Notes: generated by a model not told the origin, from the letters alone. Positions 17,155 through 26,492 are shown, counted from the first letter of the stretch. The stretch is 64,000 bases of DNA from Methanococcoides sp. LMO-2 (GCF_038432375.1 NZ_JBCAUS010000007.1:124001-188000); one strand, 5' to 3'. Numbers and translations: made by a program.

Positions 17155-18474
17155 ATGGCTGGATTCAGTGACAAGTTGAAGAGCCTTACAAATGGTATTC
17201 TTCGAAAAAAAGGGAACAGCGGAACAGGATCTCCATTCGATTCCCAACCATCTCCATTCGGTGCACCGCAATCTCCTTTTGCAGCAGGCCCTCCTGATTT
17301 TGGTGATGCCACTGGTTTCCCCGGAGGAGCACCTTCGGGACCACCGGGAGGTTCGCCTTTCGGAGCACCAGCTTCACCCCCCTTACCGCCGGGAATGAGC
17401 GGGCCGGGCATGGATAAAGATCCAGAGCTGGAACCTGTTGATAATAAGCAGATAAATGAGAATACTGAAAAGATCAAGGCGCTTGAAACAAAGCTCTCAA
17501 AGGTGGATACTGCCATTTCCACAGTACAAAGAGAGAGCCAGAGTGTGAAGACAACGGTCGAGAAGATAGACCAGAGCGTACTGGAACTGCTCTCACTTTA
17601 CGAACTCGTTTCAAATCAGGTAAATCCCTTTGTAGGGGATGAGCTTGGAGGCCGTGCCACCATTGAACGCTTTGACAAGGCTGAAAAAAGGATATCTGAA
17701 GTTGCTGATTTTGTAATGATGTTACAAAATGAGGTTGAAGGGCTTAACCAGAGCCTCCAGATGCCGGGCCTTCCTGTAGAAGCTGAAGAAAAAATAGATG
17801 ATATAACCACAAAGATGGACGTCTTTGCGGATTCTCTTGTTACACTCCAGGAAAGTGTCACCGAGATCTCACAGCAGGTCCATGATGCATATGAAAGGCA
17901 AAAGCAACTTGATATAGACATCGTGGATATCGCACATACAACAAGCACTTTTGCAGGCAGGATCGATGAACTTGAGAAGATCGACCTTTCCGAGCTGAAG
18001 AAAGAGCTTGAAGAATCCATCCTGAAAAGATCACAGCAAAATGATAGCTCCAAACCGGGTCAGACCGATGAGTTCGGAGAACCTACAGGCGAAGGAAAAC
18101 AGGCAGGAGAAAGAAATCCACTGGTACGTCTGGATTCCATAAAGAAGAACCCGATGAGTGTCGTGGTGTTGTTGAACTGGATCGAGTTCCTGATGGAAAG
18201 GGTAGGCAGGAACAACCTTATGGACGCTCTTGATTATTATGTTGATATTGGCTGGATAAGTGAAGAGGTCAGATCAGAGATCATGGCCTATGCCAGAGGA
18301 ATAGACTACTATGTGGAAAAACCCACATGGAGGCTTTTGCCGGAAGACCACACAAAGTCACTCCTTTTCATCGAAAGGCTTTGCGGACGCAAGATCGACA
18401 GGAACATGCTCAGTATGATCGACAGGGAGATGGCGAAAGTGAAGCATGGCCTGGAGGAACTTTATGGGATTTGA
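17155..18474 (+). CDS. flaD: Archaellum protein FlaD/E (ArlD/E)
   Basis: A 439-residue cytosolic archaellum protein, part of the switch complex that links the motor to the chemotaxis adaptor CheF in euryarchaea. A short N-terminus is followed by a Pro/Gly/Ser-rich stretch at about residues 25-85 (GAPQSPFAAGPPDFG). Coiled coils follow at about 95-150 and 170-295, and a globular FlaD/E domain at about 318-439 holds NPLVRLDSIKKNPMSVVVLLNWIEFLMERVG and the YYVDIGWISEEVR motif. FlaC is not a separate gene here, so its function may be fused into this protein. The stop overlaps the flaF start by 11 bases. Confidence 0.92.
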   Translation: MAGFSDKLKSLTNGILRKKGNSGTGSPFDSQPSPFGAPQSPFAAGPPDFGDATGFPGGAPSGPPGGSPFGAPASPPLPPGMSGPGMDKDPELEPVDNKQINENTEKIKALETKLSKVDTAISTVQRESQSVKTTVEKIDQSVLELLSLYELVSNQVNPFVGDELGGRATIERFDKAEKRISEVADFVMMLQNEVEGLNQSLQMPGLPVEAEEKIDDITTKMDVFADSLVTLQESVTEISQQVHDAYERQKQLDIDIVDIAHTTSTFAGRIDELEKIDLSELKKELEESILKRSQQNDSSKPGQTDEFGEPTGEGKQAGERNPLVRLDSIKKNPMSVVVLLNWIEFLMERVGRNNLMDALDYYVDIGWISEEVRSEIMAYARGIDYYVEKPTWRLLPEDHTKSLLFIERLCGRKIDRNMLSMIDREMAKVKHGLEELYGI

Positions 18475-19249
18475 GACCACTGTCGTCATATCCATATTCT
18501 TTGTTTCGGTCCTTGTCCTGGGGACAAACTCTTACGCTGTGATGAGCAGTTCAAATGATATCGTCAGTGATGCTGAGGACATCAGGTATGAAATGCAATA
18601 TAACAAGCTGAACAGTGCAGTGACCCCGGTTTCGATGAACTTCGACAACGAAAGTTCCATATTAACGGTAGAGATAACAAACTCAGGGAAAATTGTCCTT
18701 GATTCTGATGAGATCAGCATACTTGTTGATGGTTATCTCTTAAATTACGATTACTACCCGGAGACTTTAAAATGGTATCCGGGAGAAACAAAGATCTTCG
18801 CAGTCGAAGATCCGGACGGTTCAACCAATAAAAGAGTGAAGGTCGTCACAGACAGCGGCGTAACCGGCTACATAGGTGGAGTTCCGAGCAGTGGAGATGG
18901 CACAATCCCGGACATTGACTGGGATATTGAACCACCGGAAACCGAACCGGAAGATTTCATTACCATCGATATGGTGGGAATAAACAATAAGAACTCACAA
19001 TTGGTGATACAGGCAACAAACCATGGGACAAACACCCTCTATGCGGATGAGCTAAGCATACTGGTGGAAGGCAGGGTCAAACTCTATAGCTATTCCCCCG
19101 ATACAAGAACATGGTTCCCCAGAGAAACTAAAACATTCATAGTGGAAGGAATTTCAGGAACTACCCATACAAAAGTTGATCTCATCACCGACACGGGAAT
19201 ATCTGCAACATTCAGTGGAGTTCCTGAAAAAATAAAGGATAATAATTGA
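18464..19249 (+). CDS. flaF: Archaellum stator-anchor protein FlaF with duplicated S-layer-binding domain
   Basis: A 261-residue protein with one N-terminal membrane helix (FETTVVISIFFVSVLVLG, residues 3-20) and an outer part. FlaF binds the S-layer through a beta-sandwich. Here that unit occurs twice: about residues 64-145 (LTVEITNSG...DEISILVDG...WYPGETKIF) and about 177-255 (LVIQATNHG...DELSILVEG...WFPRETKTF), joined by a Pro/Glu-rich linker. Usual FlaF proteins have one copy. GGAGGAACTTT before the ATG at 18464 decides the start over 18446. Confidence 0.88.
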   Translation: MGFETTVVISIFFVSVLVLGTNSYAVMSSSNDIVSDAEDIRYEMQYNKLNSAVTPVSMNFDNESSILTVEITNSGKIVLDSDEISILVDGYLLNYDYYPETLKWYPGETKIFAVEDPDGSTNKRVKVVTDSGVTGYIGGVPSSGDGTIPDIDWDIEPPETEPEDFITIDMVGINNKNSQLVIQATNHGTNTLYADELSILVEGRVKLYSYSPDTRTWFPRETKTFIVEGISGTTHTKVDLITDTGISATFSGVPEKIKDNN

Positions 19250-19291
19250 ACATTGATTTTATAAATAATCGGATCAGAAAAAGGTGTACAG

Positions 19292-19804
19292 ATGGCATTC
19301 CTAAAAAGGTCAGAAGGGTCCAGCTTTACCAGGAACGGGGAAGCTGAGACTGCAATTTCCCACATGATATTTTTCATAGCTGCCATAGTCATTGCTATGA
19401 CAGTCATAGTGGTAATGTCCTCAAATGTCCAGTCCCTCACAGGTGCCACTGCTTCAAGCAGCAAGGTACTATCAGAGCAGATAAAGACAGATATAACCAT
19501 CATCAGTGATCCTGAGGCAGTACCATACAACACAACCTTAAAAGAATACACATTCTATGCCAAGAACACCGGCCGGACAAATCTGGACACCGAATACCTT
19601 GATATGTTCATAGATGGACTGCTTATAGATCACGGTGAACTGGAAATGATCCTTCCTGAACAGGATGTGCTCTGGCGACCCGGGACCACTCTTGAGATCA
19701 GGATGAAGGCCGAAAATCAAATGACTGAGGGAGATCACAGGATACTGATAGCTGCAGAAAACGGGAAATCCGACTCAATGGATTTCAGAATAACATGGGT
19801 GTAA
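19292..19804 (+). CDS. flaG: Archaellum protein FlaG
   Basis: A 170-residue membrane-anchored protein. A helix at about residues 22-45 (AISHMIFFIAAIVIAMTVIVV) precedes a helical linker and a beta-sandwich domain (YTFYAKNTGRTNLDTEYLDMFIDG, WRPGTTLEIRMKAEN). FlaG forms filaments capped by FlaF and anchors the motor in the envelope. Its folded domain has the same strand order as the FlaF repeats. It sits 42 bases after flaF, with AGGTGTACAG as ribosome binding site, and 1 base before flaH. Confidence 0.9.
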   Translation: MAFLKRSEGSSFTRNGEAETAISHMIFFIAAIVIAMTVIVVMSSNVQSLTGATASSSKVLSEQIKTDITIISDPEAVPYNTTLKEYTFYAKNTGRTNLDTEYLDMFIDGLLIDHGELEMILPEQDVLWRPGTTLEIRMKAENQMTEGDHRILIAAENGKSDSMDFRITWV

Positions 19805-19805
19805 T

Positions 19806-20501
19806 ATGTCAGCGATCCGCTCTTTTGAAATTCCCAGGGATGAGTTCAATGGAAAGCTTGGCGGAGGTTTTCCCGCCGGCTCCCTCGTAGTGATAGAAGG
19901 AGGTAGCGGAGGAGGAAAAAGCACCATCTGCCAGCGCATTACCTATGGCATGATCGAAGAGGATACAAGTGTTACTTTCATCTCAACGCAGCTGACAACA
20001 AAGGGTTACATCAACCAGATGTACTCTCTTGATTATCCCATCGCACCACATTTGTTGAAAGGAAGGTTACTCTATATCCCGGTAATCCCCCTTGTACAAT
20101 CTGCAAAATCAAGGATCGATTTCATTGAAAGATTAATGGGTGCGGAAGAACTGTTCGAGAAGGATGTCATAGTGATAGACACAATATCCTCCCTCATAAA
20201 ATACAGTGCAAACGCTGAAAAGAGCCTGGACCTGATCTCTTTCTTCAAAAAGCTTAACGGAATGGGGAAGGTAATAATCCTTACAATTGAACCCAGTGAA
20301 CTTGGAGACGAACTGGCGTCAATGTTCCGTTCATCCTGTGACATTTACATGTCACTTCGTTCAAAAGCAATGGGTGCTGAGGTTAAGCGTACAGTTATCG
20401 TAAACAAGTTTACCGGAGCAAAAGGTCCTGTGGGACAGATGATAGGTTTCAGGATCGAACCAAAAGTAGGACTGGTCGTCGAGATAGCATCCGTTGCGTA
20501 A
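19806..20501 (+). CDS. flaH: Archaellum KaiC-like ATP-binding protein FlaH
   Basis: A 231-residue RecA/KaiC-fold protein that forms a ring on FlaI. Walker A is GGSGGGKST at residues 32-40; the Walker B strand is KDVIVIDTISSLIKY. The rest (FISTQLTTKGYINQMYSLDYP) matches FlaH. The Walker B region has Asp but no following catalytic Glu, in line with FlaH binding ATP with little hydrolysis. It has an entry GAGGAGG-type purine-rich stretch within the gene and is followed by flaI after 23 bases. Confidence 0.95.
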   Translation: MSAIRSFEIPRDEFNGKLGGGFPAGSLVVIEGGSGGGKSTICQRITYGMIEEDTSVTFISTQLTTKGYINQMYSLDYPIAPHLLKGRLLYIPVIPLVQSAKSRIDFIERLMGAEELFEKDVIVIDTISSLIKYSANAEKSLDLISFFKKLNGMGKVIILTIEPSELGDELASMFRSSCDIYMSLRSKAMGAEVKRTVIVNKFTGAKGPVGQMIGFRIEPKVGLVVEIASVA

Positions 20502-20524
20502 AAAGATAAGCTGAGGTATATTAA

Positions 20525-22177
20525 GTGGAAGCTGAGTATCAAAAAGCATTACAAAGGAACCCTCATCTGGGAGTGTACATTCAGGACTTTGTAAACAGGA
20601 CAGGCAATAACCCTGAGTTCGTGACCAGCCTCTCAAAAGATATACAGGACGATGAGTACATCAACCTGTTACTCCCTGTGGGAGATCCTGTTTTCATTCA
20701 CCTTTACGGAACTCCCGAAATGGGGGAGATCGGATACTATACAATAGAACCTCCACTCAATGACCTTGAGAAGGCAAAATACGATGCCATCATGGACATA
20801 ATCCTTGAAAGGTCTGCAAGCGAACCTGTGCCAAAGAACGAAGAAAAACTGAAGGAGTTGATCGCAAAGCTCCTGAACGAAGCAGTTGATATCGGAGCAG
20901 GAGGGCAGATCTCCAGTGATGAAAAAGTAAGCATTATCGAGAAGCTCATTCCCACACAGAAGAAGATCCCTGTTACCCAGCAGGAATTCAATAATCTGCA
21001 GTATCACATCGAGAGGAACATCATCGGTTCCGGGCCTATCGAGCCAATTATCAGGGACCCTCACCTTGAGGATATACACAGTATCGGCGTAGCCGGAGTA
21101 TTTATCGTCCACAAGATCCTGGGCATGATGAAGACCGACCTTTCTTTCGGAAATGAGGAAGGTCTTGACCACTGGCTCAGGAGCATGAGTGAGAGGATAG
21201 GAAGACCTGTGAGCGATGCCAGACCGATCGCCGACGGTGCCCTTCCTGACGGGTCACGTATCAACATCATTTACAGTCTTGACGTCAGTAAACGTGGAAG
21301 CAGTTTCACCATGCGTAAGTTCAGTGAGGTACCGGTGAGTATCATTGAACTTATCATGTGGGGAGCCATCAGTTGTGAGATGGGGGCTTACATGTGGATG
21401 TGCCTTGAAAATGGTATGAGCGTTTTCTTCAGTGGTGAGACCGCAAGTGGTAAGACCACAATGCTGAACGCATGCCTCGCTTTTGTCAACCCGAAGTCTA
21501 AGATATTCACCGCAGAGGATACTGCTGAGGTCCAGCCACCCCAGCCCGTTTGGCAGCAGTTGATCACCCGTGAGGACGGACCACCTGACTCCAGGGTCGA
21601 TACCTTCGCACTTCTGAAGGCAGCTTTGAGATCCAGGCCGAACTACATCATCGTTGGTGAGATTCGTGGTGAAGAGGGAGCTGTGGCTTTCCAGGGTATG
21701 CAGACCGGTCACCCGGTAATGGCAACTTTCCACGCATCCGCTGTTACAAAGATGATCCAGCGTCTTACCGGTGATCCTATCAACGTCCCGGTCACTTTCA
21801 TCGATAACCTCAATGTGGCAATGATCTTGCAGGCAGTATACCGGAAAGGAAAATTCCTCAGACGTTGCCTTGCCATCGAAGAGATCGAAGGATACTACGA
21901 GGACGCAGGCGGAGTAGTCACAAGGGCTGTCTTCCAGTGGGACCCGGATACCGATACCCACAATTTCAGGGGCCTTAACAACAGCTTCATCCTTGAGAAC
22001 AAGATCGCTACCAAGCTCGGATATGAAGATAAGAGACAGATATACAATGACCTTATGCTCAGGGCAAGGATACTGGAAGAAATGAAAGAAAGAGGAATCA
22101 AGGACTACTACGATGTCCTGGAGATCGTTATCAACTTCTACAAGTATGGTGTTGAAGGACTGCCTTTTGCAATTTGA
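20525..22177 (+). CDS. flaI: Archaellum assembly and rotation ATPase FlaI
   Basis: A 550-residue type II/IV secretion ATPase. The N-terminal domain reaches to about 230; the catalytic core has Walker A FFSGETASGKTTML, Asp box FTAEDTAE, Walker B YIIVGEIRGEEG and His box QTGHPVMATFHAS. The start is GTG at 20525, preceded by GAGGT. FlaI powers filament assembly and rotation, acting with FlaH and FlaJ. It is followed by flaJ after 11 bases with AGGAG. Confidence 0.96.
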   Translation: MEAEYQKALQRNPHLGVYIQDFVNRTGNNPEFVTSLSKDIQDDEYINLLLPVGDPVFIHLYGTPEMGEIGYYTIEPPLNDLEKAKYDAIMDIILERSASEPVPKNEEKLKELIAKLLNEAVDIGAGGQISSDEKVSIIEKLIPTQKKIPVTQQEFNNLQYHIERNIIGSGPIEPIIRDPHLEDIHSIGVAGVFIVHKILGMMKTDLSFGNEEGLDHWLRSMSERIGRPVSDARPIADGALPDGSRINIIYSLDVSKRGSSFTMRKFSEVPVSIIELIMWGAISCEMGAYMWMCLENGMSVFFSGETASGKTTMLNACLAFVNPKSKIFTAEDTAEVQPPQPVWQQLITREDGPPDSRVDTFALLKAALRSRPNYIIVGEIRGEEGAVAFQGMQTGHPVMATFHASAVTKMIQRLTGDPINVPVTFIDNLNVAMILQAVYRKGKFLRRCLAIEEIEGYYEDAGGVVTRAVFQWDPDTDTHNFRGLNNSFILENKIATKLGYEDKRQIYNDLMLRARILEEMKERGIKDYYDVLEIVINFYKYGVEGLPFAI

Positions 22178-22188
22178 GGAGAAGATAA

Positions 22189-23844
22189 ATGGACTTTAAA
22201 AAGGCGTTCAATGCACTGGAAATGGAACCAAAGGCCTATGCTAAAAAGGTAGCTTTGCCAGTGGTCGCCTTTGGATTCATATTCTCGATCCTTATATACA
22301 CATTATTGCCCGACCTTTTTACCGGAAGTACTCAGATGATCCCGGCACTCATACCGGTGATATGTATAGGCTTTGCTTTTTACTACCCGTTCACGGCACT
22401 TGGAGGCAAGGCTGCCCAGATTGATAACAACATGCACTACTACATCACACAGATGGGTGCAATATCCACTGCGGAAACACCGAGACTGGATATCATAAAG
22501 ATCGTTTCCAAAAATGAGAGCTACAAGTTCCTGGCAAAAGAAAGTGAAAAGATATACAACCTTGTAACTGTCTGGAACATGAGCCTCTCGGATGCATGCC
22601 GTTTCGCATCAAAGAGGACACCTTCTGTCCTTTATGAGGATTTCCTGGACAGGTTTGCACACGGTCTTGAATCCGGAGAGGATATCAAGGCATTCCTTGC
22701 AGCAGAACAGAATGTCGTGATGAACGAATATGAATCAATGTACAACGGTGCCCTCTATGCAATAGAGGTCATCAAAGAACTGTTCGTCTCCCTGATCATG
22801 GCATTGATCTTCCTTGCATCTTTTGCAGTCATCATGCCTGTGATCACCGGAATGGATGCAGTCCTCCTGATGGGAGTGGTGGTGGTTGTTTTCGTGGTAA
22901 CTGACCTTGTGATGATCACTTTCACTAAATCAAAGGTACCAAAGGACCCTATCTGGCAGCAGACAAAGATACCGACAAAAGCCAAGACAAAATTATACCA
23001 GTCGATCCCTATCTCAATTGCAGGATGTATTATCGTTGCTATAGCCGTCATGCTATACGGCAAACTTGAGTTACCCATTGCAGTTGCAGCAATATTGACA
23101 CCACTGACATACATCGGTCATGTTGCAAAGAAGGTCGAGAAGGATATCAAGCGTAAAGATGAAAACTACCCTTCATTCATCCGCTCCCTTGGAAGTTCTG
23201 CAGGTGCAAGAGGCGGACTCATCGATGAAGCGCTTAAATCCTTGAGAATACATGACTTCGGACCACTTACAAAAGATGTAAACTCACTTTTCAAGCGAAT
23301 AAACACCCGTGTGGACAAGAAAAAGTCATGGGAATTCTTTTCAGCTAACACCGGCAGCAATCTCATACAGAGATTCAGCGCCATGTTCGTTGAAGCCACC
23401 AATCTCGGAGGACAGCCGGAAGTTATAGGTGATATGATAGCAACGAACTTCCACCGCATCGTTACCCTGAGAAAAAAGAGATACCAGTCAGCTTCCAGCC
23501 TGGTAGGAGTAATGTACGGACTTACAGCAGGTATCGGCTTTACCCTTTACATATCACTGGGAGTCGTTGACCTGATGCAGGACATGTTCACTACTGTCAC
23601 CATGCCTGATGGAATGGGAATGGGAATGATCCTGAACACGGATATCGGGAACATGGAACTCCTCTCAGCCATGGTATTGTTCATAATGTTAGCTCATTCC
23701 CTGATGTCAGCCCTCCTTATCAGATTCGTTGACGGAGGCCATATACTCTGTTCGATGAAGGATTTCGTAATAATGGTATGGATATCCGGCATCAGCGCAG
23801 TGTTCACAACATCAGGAGTGGCCTCACTTCTGGGAACCGCGTGA
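22189..23844 (+). CDS. flaJ: Archaellum membrane platform protein FlaJ
   Basis: A 551-residue GspF/TadC-like membrane protein. Membrane segments cluster at about residues 20-65, 195-245, 270-305 and 430-550; the cytosolic loops (GKAAQIDNNMHYYITQMGAI and RKDENYPSFIRSLGSSAGARGG) carry the family signature and bind FlaI. It ends the operon. No flagellin or prepilin peptidase gene follows. Confidence 0.95.
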   Translation: MDFKKAFNALEMEPKAYAKKVALPVVAFGFIFSILIYTLLPDLFTGSTQMIPALIPVICIGFAFYYPFTALGGKAAQIDNNMHYYITQMGAISTAETPRLDIIKIVSKNESYKFLAKESEKIYNLVTVWNMSLSDACRFASKRTPSVLYEDFLDRFAHGLESGEDIKAFLAAEQNVVMNEYESMYNGALYAIEVIKELFVSLIMALIFLASFAVIMPVITGMDAVLLMGVVVVVFVVTDLVMITFTKSKVPKDPIWQQTKIPTKAKTKLYQSIPISIAGCIIVAIAVMLYGKLELPIAVAAILTPLTYIGHVAKKVEKDIKRKDENYPSFIRSLGSSAGARGGLIDEALKSLRIHDFGPLTKDVNSLFKRINTRVDKKKSWEFFSANTGSNLIQRFSAMFVEATNLGGQPEVIGDMIATNFHRIVTLRKKRYQSASSLVGVMYGLTAGIGFTLYISLGVVDLMQDMFTTVTMPDGMGMGMILNTDIGNMELLSAMVLFIMLAHSLMSALLIRFVDGGHILCSMKDFVIMVWISGISAVFTTSGVASLLGTA

Positions 23845-23912
23845 CAGGGAAAAGTTAACCTCCGCAAGTCAGGGCCAATGAAATTTAATATTAACTTAAT
23901 GTAACCTGAGCC

Positions 23913-23928
23913 GAAGGTCTGTACCTTC
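23913..23928. terminator. Hairpin between convergent flaJ and dehydrogenase genes
   Basis: GAAGGT-CTGT-ACCTTC, a perfect 6-bp stem, lies 69 bases after the flaJ stop and between convergent genes. It may end transcription on both strands. No strong T-run follows closely, so support is modest. Confidence 0.35.
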
Positions 23929-24027
23929 AAAATGATATTGTCAGGTCAATTTAGGAAAAGCCATTTCGAGAAATAATGATCAACTAATGGATATCAATTG
24001 ATCAAAAATAAGGTAAACGGGATGAGA

Positions 24028-25041
24028 TCATCCATCCAGCATGTTGCGAACGTGATCTGCAATTGCCCTGCCAACCTCAATGGTGCTGGCACTCCCGCCA
24101 AGGTCAGGAGTGGTGATCTTTTCAGTTATGCACCTTCCTACAGCCTCTTCAACAATATCAGCTTCTTTCTGGAGACCCATCCACTCCAGCATCATCTTCA
24201 TGCTCAGGATAGCTGCGATGGGGTTTGCAATTCCTTTGCCTGCAATATCAGGACCACTCCCGTGTACCGGCTCAAAGAAAGCATACTTATCGCCGATGTT
24301 TGCACTGGGAGCAAGCCCCAGGCTTCCCACAAGGGCAGCGGACATGTCGCTCAGTATGTCACCAAACAGATTGGTAGTGACCACAACATCATACCTTTCA
24401 GGATAGGTCATCAAGCTGTAAGCCATGGCATCCACAAGCATGTCCCTATGCCCCACATTCTCGGACTCTGCCACCTCACGACAGGTGTTCAGGAACATGT
24501 TGTCAGACTTCAGTACATTGGATTTGTGAACAATAGTAAGATCGTTATGGCGCTCTTTGGCCAGCCTGCAGGCAGTCTTGGCAATGCGCTCGGAACCTTT
24601 TCTGGAGACCACCCTTTTGGTATATGACACATCCTCATGGAATTCCTCGATGGATGAATACATACCCTCGGTGTTCTCCCTCACGATCACAAAGTCAAAA
24701 TCACTCCTGCCGGTCACGCCCGTTACACCAGGAAGCGGCTTGATCGGACGGATGTTCGCATACATATCAAGCTCCTTGCGTATGGTAAGGAGCACGCTCT
24801 TGTAATTCGGATCAGGTGGCGTGGTGATCGCTCCGAAAAGAACGCAATCACAGCTCTTCAGCACATCAAGGTCATTGTCATCGATGGCAATACCGCATTT
24901 CTCCCATTTCCCGTATCCCAGCTCAAGCGGGACCTTCTCGATGGGAAGACCAAGTACATCAAGGACCTCCACAGCCGCAGGGATGACCTCCCTCCCAATA
25001 CCGTCTCCTTCGACAATTGCAACTCTCATTTTTTCAGACAT
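24028..25041 (-). CDS. aksF: Isopropylmalate/homoisocitrate dehydrogenase family enzyme (AksF/LeuB type)
   Basis: A 337-residue NAD(P)-dependent beta-decarboxylating dehydrogenase. Family motifs: EGDGIGREVIP, the substrate helix YKSVLLTIRKELDMYANIRPIKPL, VIVRENTEGMYSS, the metal-binding DMLVDAMAYSLMTYPERYDVVVTTNLFGDILSD and FEPVHGSGPDIAGKG. It is in one operon with a dehydratase small subunit whose loop is YLRT, the homoaconitase type. That favours homoisocitrate dehydrogenase for coenzyme B over leucine synthesis. A second paralogue lies at 59703-60830. The symbol is inferred from context and could equally be leuB. Confidence 0.85.
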   Translation of the reverse strand: MSEKMRVAIVEGDGIGREVIPAAVEVLDVLGLPIEKVPLELGYGKWEKCGIAIDDNDLDVLKSCDCVLFGAITTPPDPNYKSVLLTIRKELDMYANIRPIKPLPGVTGVTGRSDFDFVIVRENTEGMYSSIEEFHEDVSYTKRVVSRKGSERIAKTACRLAKERHNDLTIVHKSNVLKSDNMFLNTCREVAESENVGHRDMLVDAMAYSLMTYPERYDVVVTTNLFGDILSDMSAALVGSLGLAPSANIGDKYAFFEPVHGSGPDIAGKGIANPIAAILSMKMMLEWMGLQKEADIVEEAVGRCITEKITTPDLGGSASTIEVGRAIADHVRNMLDG

Positions 25042-25044
25042 AAC

Positions 25045-25911
25045 TCACTTCCTCTTTTCCGCAATGTCCAGTGCAAGGTCCCGGATAGCTTCTGCCACGA
25101 AGAACTCGGACGCTCCCCAGTGGACTACGACACCTTCGATACCGTTAATGGTAACCCGGCCTGACTTTTCGGAACGACAGCATCTGGTGATGAAGGGCTT
25201 TGTAGGTTCAAATATATCAGACTTGAAAGGACAGATGTTCACCAGTGAATACTCAACATCCGGGAACCTTGTCTCAAAAAGCTTCTTAGATATCTCACAA
25301 CCAACAAGCAAAGTGCCATCCTCAGTTATTGTATCGCAATCAAGAAACTTGCCTTTGAGTCCGGAACAGGAACATGGGAACACCGTCTTCGGACCCTCGA
25401 ACTGTGAAAGATCTATAACGTCCTCAGTAAAACGCACTCCAAAGTCCCCGAATATGCCACTCGACTCAAGCCGTCTTACCACATGGGACAGCCAGGAAGG
25501 TTCTGGAGGCACCACATCAACGATCTCGATATCTATGATCTCCGACATCGATGGTTCGTGCACGAATGTCACGTGATTGTCCACACCTGTGAAGATAACG
25601 GTATTTACACCATCCTTGCACAGGTTCACTGCCGTCTCGATAAGAAGGGCGCGGTCCTTGATGTTCAATTTCTGGTCATACTTTATGACCTGCTCTTTCG
25701 CTGCAACCAGCTCAAGTTTTTCCACCTCACGCAAAAGGTCATCGCCCTTCTTTGTTACATGATAGATGGAATATTCGATCTCTTCCTCACCCACACAGTC
25801 CTCAACGACCATGTATTCGGAAAGGAAATAGATGATGTTCTCTTCTGCATCATCCGGATGTATGCCGGTCACTCCGACATACTTGTATTCATCTGGAAAT
25901 ATCATGGCCAA
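25045..25911 (-). CDS. Conserved methanogen protein of unknown function in the aks/leu operon
   Basis: A 288-residue soluble protein I do not recognise by function. It begins IFPDEYKYVGVTGIHPDDAEENIIYFLSEYMVVED, has a middle with a nucleotide-binding-like strand pair (VNTVIFTGVDNHVTFVHEP) and a Cys-rich part (FPCSCSGLKGKFLDCD, LVGCEISKK, NICPFKS, ITRCCRSEKS), then VVVHWGASEFFVAEAIRDL. The paired Cys might bind metal. Its stop lies 3 bases before the dehydrogenase start and its start 2 bases after the leuD-like stop, so it is tightly kept between two steps of 2-oxoacid chain elongation. A supporting role there is inference. Confidence 0.7.
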   Translation of the reverse strand: MAMIFPDEYKYVGVTGIHPDDAEENIIYFLSEYMVVEDCVGEEEIEYSIYHVTKKGDDLLREVEKLELVAAKEQVIKYDQKLNIKDRALLIETAVNLCKDGVNTVIFTGVDNHVTFVHEPSMSEIIDIEIVDVVPPEPSWLSHVVRRLESSGIFGDFGVRFTEDVIDLSQFEGPKTVFPCSCSGLKGKFLDCDTITEDGTLLVGCEISKKLFETRFPDVEYSLVNICPFKSDIFEPTKPFITRCCRSEKSGRVTINGIEGVVVHWGASEFFVAEAIRDLALDIAEKRK

Positions 25912-25913
25912 CG

Positions 25914-26414
25914 TTATTTGTTCTGTTCTTGTAATTTCTTGCGGTGTTCCACAAGACCACCATCTGTGAGGATCTCAAGCAGGAAGTCCGGAAGCTTGTT
26001 ACCCTTGAAATCCTTTCCGTTGACACTCACAGTCCCTTCAAGCAGGTCGACCTCAACAATGTCACCTTCGTTGCATTCGATATCAGATTCCATTAAAGGA
26101 AGTCCGACATTGATGGCATTACGGAAAAAGATGCGACCGAATGACTTTGCAACAACACAGGAAACCCCAGCATACTTAAGGGCAAGAGCAGCCTGCTCCC
26201 TTGAGGAACCGCAGCCGAAGTTGTTACCACCGACCACAACGTCTCCTTTCTCGACCTTTTTAGAAAAATCAGGGTCAATGCCTTCCATTGCATGATCAGC
26301 AAATACCTGCATATCAGTGGTCCTGAGATATTTTCCCGGAATGATAACATCCGTGTCAATATCATCGCCAAAAATCCATGCCTTTCCTTTGATCTTACTT
26401 TCCAATATTGTCAC
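25914..26414 (-). CDS. aksE: Homoaconitase/isopropylmalate dehydratase small subunit (YLRT loop)
   Basis: A 166-residue aconitase small-domain protein. The family pattern [16 protein letters not shown] is followed by the substrate loop YLRT at residues 29-32; further motifs are [19 protein letters not shown] and [16 protein letters not shown]. In Methanocaldococcus work, YLRT marks the homoaconitase small subunit of coenzyme B synthesis, while YLVY/M marks isopropylmalate dehydratase. The matching large subunit is not in the window. It begins an operon with the unknown protein and the dehydrogenase. LeuD remains the alternative. Confidence 0.85.
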   Translation of the reverse strand: MTILESKIKGKAWIFGDDIDTDVIIPGKYLRTTDMQVFADHAMEGIDPDFSKKVEKGDVVVGGNNFGCGSSREQAALALKYAGVSCVVAKSFGRIFFRNAINVGLPLMESDIECNEGDIVEVDLLEGTVSVNGKDFKGNKLPDFLLEILTDGGLVEHRKKLQEQNK

Positions 26415-26492
26415 CTGTGATGTAGCTTTTACTCGATAATATTTGTATGTAGCGGAAAAAGAAAAATTAATGTGACCACTATACCGGAGCGA

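Noticed and set aside
21254-21961. Minus-strand ORF of 235 codons
   Set aside because: It lies fully inside flaI, whose motifs are complete, and has the His/Cys-rich look of an antisense frame.
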